DNA of 7,539 nucleotides, from contig JAIBHM010000085.1 in assembly GCA_020028535.1 (NCBI GenBank), positions 1 to 7,539 of the forward strand. The letters are read 5' to 3'. The translations under genes and the position numbers were made by a program. Position 1 is the first letter of the stretch. Each line of letters begins with the position of its first letter. This stretch comes from Armatimonadota bacterium. GTDB taxonomy: Bacteria > Sysuimicrobiota > Sysuimicrobiia > Sysuimicrobiales > Kaftiobacteriaceae. This document shows positions 5,326-7,539 of this stretch, one piece after another. The notes under the pieces are model-generated. The model saw nothing but the letters and a program-made list of their open reading frames with translations. It was not told the origin of the DNA and made no database searches.

Positions 5326-6314
5326 GGGCCCCGGAGGCGCCGGACGGCGGCAAGATGCGCGGTGAGCGTTGTGTTGAAGACGTGCGACCCGTCCGCCCGC
5401 GCGACGTAGAAGAGATAATCGGTCTTCGCTGGAGAGAGCGCGGCCGTGATGGCTCCGATGCCCGGGTTCGCGATGGGGCCCGGGGGGAGTCCGGCATGCA
5501 GATAGGTATTATAGGGAGACGTCACCTTCAAGTCTTCATACGTCACGATGGACTTGTGGCGGCCGAGCGCGTAGAGGACCGTCGCGTCCACTTCCAGCCG
5601 CCATCCGCGCTTCAAACGATTGTACATCACGCCGGCGATCAACGGGCGCTCGGCGGGCACCTGCGCCTCGCGCTCGATCATCGACGCCACGGTGATGATC
5701 TCGTGGAGAGACCGGCCCCCACCGAGCAGACGCCATGACGGGACAACGACCTCGCCGAACCGCTGGAGGAACGCGCCGATCACTTCCCGTTCGTCCACGA
5801 ACCGCGGCAGGTGATAGGTGTCGGGGAAGAGATACCCTTCCAGTGATCCGCCCGGCACATTGCGCAGGAATTCGTACGGATAGCGGCCCGCCCCGGATCG
5901 CACGATCTCGCGGAGCGCCCCCGCATCGCCGAGGCCCTTCCCCGCCAGAGCGTCCACGATCTGCAGCGCGGTGTATCCTTCGGGGACTGTGACCGGGTGG
6001 AGCACGACGTCGCCGCTGGCGATTTTCTCGACAATGTCGAGCAGGGGCATGGCCGGCGAGACTCGATACTCGCCCTGATGCAGCGAACGAGTGACCCCGC
6101 GCAGCCGCGCGGCATACGCAAAGTGAGAGGCGGAGCGTATGACGCCCGAGGCTTCCAGCCGGCGGCCGACCTCCGGCGTCGTCGCCCCGTACGGGATCAC
6201 GACGATCGTAGGCTGGGCGCGCGCGTCCACCGGCGAGATGAAATACGCGAACCCAGCAGCCGCCGCGCCGACGAGCAGCACAATTGCTGCCGCGATCCAG
6301 AGGAGAGTCCTCAA
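5322..6314 (-). CDS. mltG: Endolytic murein transglycosylase MltG (YceG-like)
   Basis: A 330-residue protein with one N-terminal membrane segment (about residues 4-26) and the rest outside the membrane. A LysM-like subdomain covers about 36-105 (VVIPYGATTPEVGRRLEASGVI), followed by the YceG core with EGYLFPDTY (159-167), ASMIEREA (210-217, predicted catalytic Glu214), VMYNRLKRGWRLEVDATVLYAL and SPYNTYLHAGLPPGPIANPG (266-285). MltG cleaves nascent glycan strands and is thought to set their length. Length and motifs are complete. The start is TTG 6314, inside a TTGA overlap with the DUF1292 stop, with GAGGTG (6322-6317) just upstream. The Firmicutes yrrL occupies the same place after alaS-yrrK-yrzB. 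Confidence 0.96.
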   Translation of the reverse strand: MRTLLWIAAAIVLLVGAAAAGFAYFISPVDARAQPTIVVIPYGATTPEVGRRLEASGVIRSASHFAYAARLRGVTRSLHQGEYRVSPAMPLLDIVEKIASGDVVLHPVTVPEGYTALQIVDALAGKGLGDAGALREIVRSGAGRYPYEFLRNVPGGSLEGYLFPDTYHLPRFVDEREVIGAFLQRFGEVVVPSWRLLGGGRSLHEIITVASMIEREAQVPAERPLIAGVMYNRLKRGWRLEVDATVLYALGRHKSIVTYEDLKVTSPYNTYLHAGLPPGPIANPGIGAITAALSPAKTDYLFYVARADGSHVFNTTLTAHLAAVRRLRGP

Positions 6315-6586
6315 TTCACCTCGCGGTCGGGTGAGGAGTCGACGGTCAGGTCATCGTACTCGTCAAGCTCCCGCAGCGCATCGACGACCCGGTCGAATTC
6401 CTCGTCGTCTCCTACCGGGGTCAGCGTTTCGCCTTCAACGCGGAAGAGCACGGCGCCCTCGTCTTCGTCCTCCGGCTGCAGCACGGCGTAGCGTTGGGAG
6501 GCGACCTCGATCACCTCGACCAGTGTGAACTCGTGGCTTTTTCCTTCGTCATCCAGCAGCGTAATGGATTCTCCGCGCTGAGTCAC
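6311..6586 (-). CDS. yrzB: DUF1292 family protein (YrzB-like)
   Basis: A 91-residue acidic protein with the DUF1292 pattern: TLLDDEGKSHEFTLVEVIEV, YAVLQPEDEDEGAVLFRVEG, and a C-terminal DEEFDRVVDALRELDE helix. The molecular function of the family is unknown. The place between ruvX and mltG matches Bacillus yrzB and supports the call. Start is GTG 6586 with AGGGGTG 4 bases upstream, which overlaps the TAG stop of ruvX 9 bases away. Its own TGA overlaps the mltG start. Confidence 0.9.
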   Translation of the reverse strand: MTQRGESITLLDDEGKSHEFTLVEVIEVASQRYAVLQPEDEDEGAVLFRVEGETLTPVGDDEEFDRVVDALRELDEYDDLTVDSSPDREVN

Positions 6587-6595
6587 GGCGCACCC

Positions 6596-7024
6596 CTACT
6601 CCGTTCTTCCCGCCGCGTGCTGCCTGTCCAGATACGTCTGCAGGAACAGCGCCGCGGCCACTGCGTCACGCCGCTTGCGGCGCTTCTCGCGCCGCACGTC
6701 CTGGGCCACCAGTGCCCGTTCCGCCTCCGCGGTAGACAGCCGCTCGTCCGCCATGACGACCGGCACGTCGAGAACGCCACGCAGGCGCTGGGCGAATGCC
6801 TTCGCCTGCCGTGCGGCGTCGCCTTCCGTGCCGTCCATCCGCAGCGGTAGACCCACCACGACCCGCTCGATCTGATACTCCTGAGCAAGCCGCCGGACCT
6901 CAGATGCGACCGGACGCCACCCGGTGCGGGGAATCACTACAAGGCCCTGCGCGATCGTCCCGGTCGGATCGGAGACCGCCACGCCGATGCGGTGGGACCC
7001 GACGTCAATACCGAGCACTCTCAT
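6596..7024 (-). CDS. ruvX: RuvX/YqgF RNase H-fold nuclease
   Basis: A 142-residue YqgF-family protein, full length for the family. The RNase H-like fold shows MRVLGIDVGSHRIGVAVSD (Asp7), VVVGLPLRMDGTEG (55-68), ADERLSTAEAE (92-102, Glu94), and a basic stretch leading to Asp120 in RRDAVAAALFLQTYL. Asp7, Glu94 and Asp120 are the likely metal-binding acidic residues. Family members have been linked to 16S rRNA 5'-end maturation (E. coli YqgF) and to Holliday junction processing. ATG 7024 overlaps the alaS stop in an ATGA tetranucleotide. The small ireB/yrzL gene often found between alaS and ruvX in Firmicutes is absent. Confidence 0.96.
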   Translation of the reverse strand: MRVLGIDVGSHRIGVAVSDPTGTIAQGLVVIPRTGWRPVASEVRRLAQEYQIERVVVGLPLRMDGTEGDAARQAKAFAQRLRGVLDVPVVMADERLSTAEAERALVAQDVRREKRRKRRDAVAAALFLQTYLDRQHAAGRTE

Positions 7025-7539
7025 GCCAGCCTCTTGATCTTAATGCGAAGGTACTCAGGGTCACGGCCGCGCTCGATAAGATCCGAGACGCGAGAGGGAT
7101 CCTTAAGACCTCCCTGAGCAAAGTCTTCCCGTCCGCCTCCACTGCCCCCGAACTCTTGCGTGAGGTCCTGGACCAAGTCACCCACGTTGACTTTTGGAGC
7201 AAGGTCGTCGTGGCGTGTCCGGGTGGCGACAACCTGCCCACTAGAGTCTGAGGCCAGGAAAACAATACCCGGCTTGTGGTCTCTGTCGAGATCATCCCGT
7301 ACGTAGTCTGCGAGTGCGCGCAGGGTTTGAGCGTTGTCGACGTTCACCTTCTCGAAGATGAAGCGAATCCCTGACACGTCAATCGCGTCTCGCTTCGCTT
7401 GCTTCACTATCTCGTCCCGAACCTCGGACAGCGCCACGCCGCTCTTCGCCCGTCGCTCAACCTCTTTCACTTGCTCACTTAAACGACGGACCCGGTCAGG
7501 GATCTCCTCAGGTTTGACGCGAAACTGCTCGGCAACCGC
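7021..7539 (-). CDS. alaS: Alanyl-tRNA synthetase, C-terminal part (5' end off the window)
   Basis: The frame is open from the right edge and gives the last 172 residues. It starts in a coiled-coil-like stretch (FRVKPEEIPDRVRRLSEQVKEVERRA) and continues into the DHHA1 domain, with the near-invariant glycine block GGSGGGREDFAQGG about 40 residues from the end. This is the C-terminal AlaS module that helps hold and proofread tRNA-Ala. DHHA1 also occurs in other proteins, but the preceding coiled-coil and the ruvX neighbour make AlaS by far the best fit. After the DHHA1 end it has a short basic tail (DPEYLRIKIKRLA). G+C over 7021-7120 is 56% by hand count, clearly below the genes to its left. 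Confidence 0.88.
   Translation of the reverse strand, partial: AVAEQFRVKPEEIPDRVRRLSEQVKEVERRAKSGVALSEVRDEIVKQAKRDAIDVSGIRFIFEKVNVDNAQTLRALADYVRDDLDRDHKPGIVFLASDSSGQVVATRTRHDDLAPKVNVGDLVQDLTQEFGGSGGGREDFAQGGLKDPSRVSDLIERGRDPEYLRIKIKRLA

Noticed and set aside
3868..5409. Plus-strand open frame of 513 codons
   Set aside because: It is antisense to the lytic transglycosylase and yqeG, which carry clear catalytic motifs.

Overview
The window holds ten protein genes, two of them cut by the window edges, and one strong RNA regulator. All read from the minus strand, so the biological order runs from high to low coordinates. The DNA is GC-rich, about 68% G+C in a stretch of mltG counted by eye. The order alaS-ruvX-DUF1292-mltG is the one seen in Firmicutes (Bacillus alaS-yrzL-yrrK-yrzB-yrrL). 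Together with a YqeG-type phosphatase, a SigB/SigF/SigG-like sigma factor and a class I c-di-GMP riboswitch, this suggests a high-GC Firmicute or a related deep Terrabacteria lineage such as the Sysuimicrobiota/CSP1-3 or Limnochordia type. I cannot fix the taxon from this window alone.

Right block (7539 to 3853): a compact housekeeping operon. It contains the 3' end of alaS, then ruvX, a DUF1292 gene, mltG, yqeG and a TPR lytic transglycosylase. Three junctions are 4-base start/stop overlaps (alaS/ruvX, DUF1292/mltG, mltG/yqeG) and one gap is 9 bases, which points to translational coupling. MltG and the last gene both cut glycan strands of peptidoglycan.

Control region (3852 to 3534): no protein gene. 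A minus-strand class I c-di-GMP (GEMM-I) aptamer lies at about 3681-3584. It is followed by U8 and a 15-bp hairpin that buries the purine-rich ribosome binding site of the sigma-factor gene. Part of the hairpin's 5' arm can instead pair with the 3' arm of an aptamer helix, which gives a plausible two-state translational switch.

Left block (3533 to 1): a probable regulatory operon. It contains a SigB/F/G-type sigma factor, a 93-residue MerR-type DNA-binding protein, two adjacent roadblock/LC7 proteins, and a protein with N-terminal TPRs, a long Pro-rich linker and an MshEN domain that runs off the left edge. MshEN is a known c-di-GMP receptor fold, so c-di-GMP may act on this block both through RNA at its head and through protein at its tail. 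A palindromic intergenic repeat of a widespread type separates the MerR gene from the roadblock pair. The riboswitch-sigma-MerR-roadblock-MshEN arrangement is the most interesting thing here.
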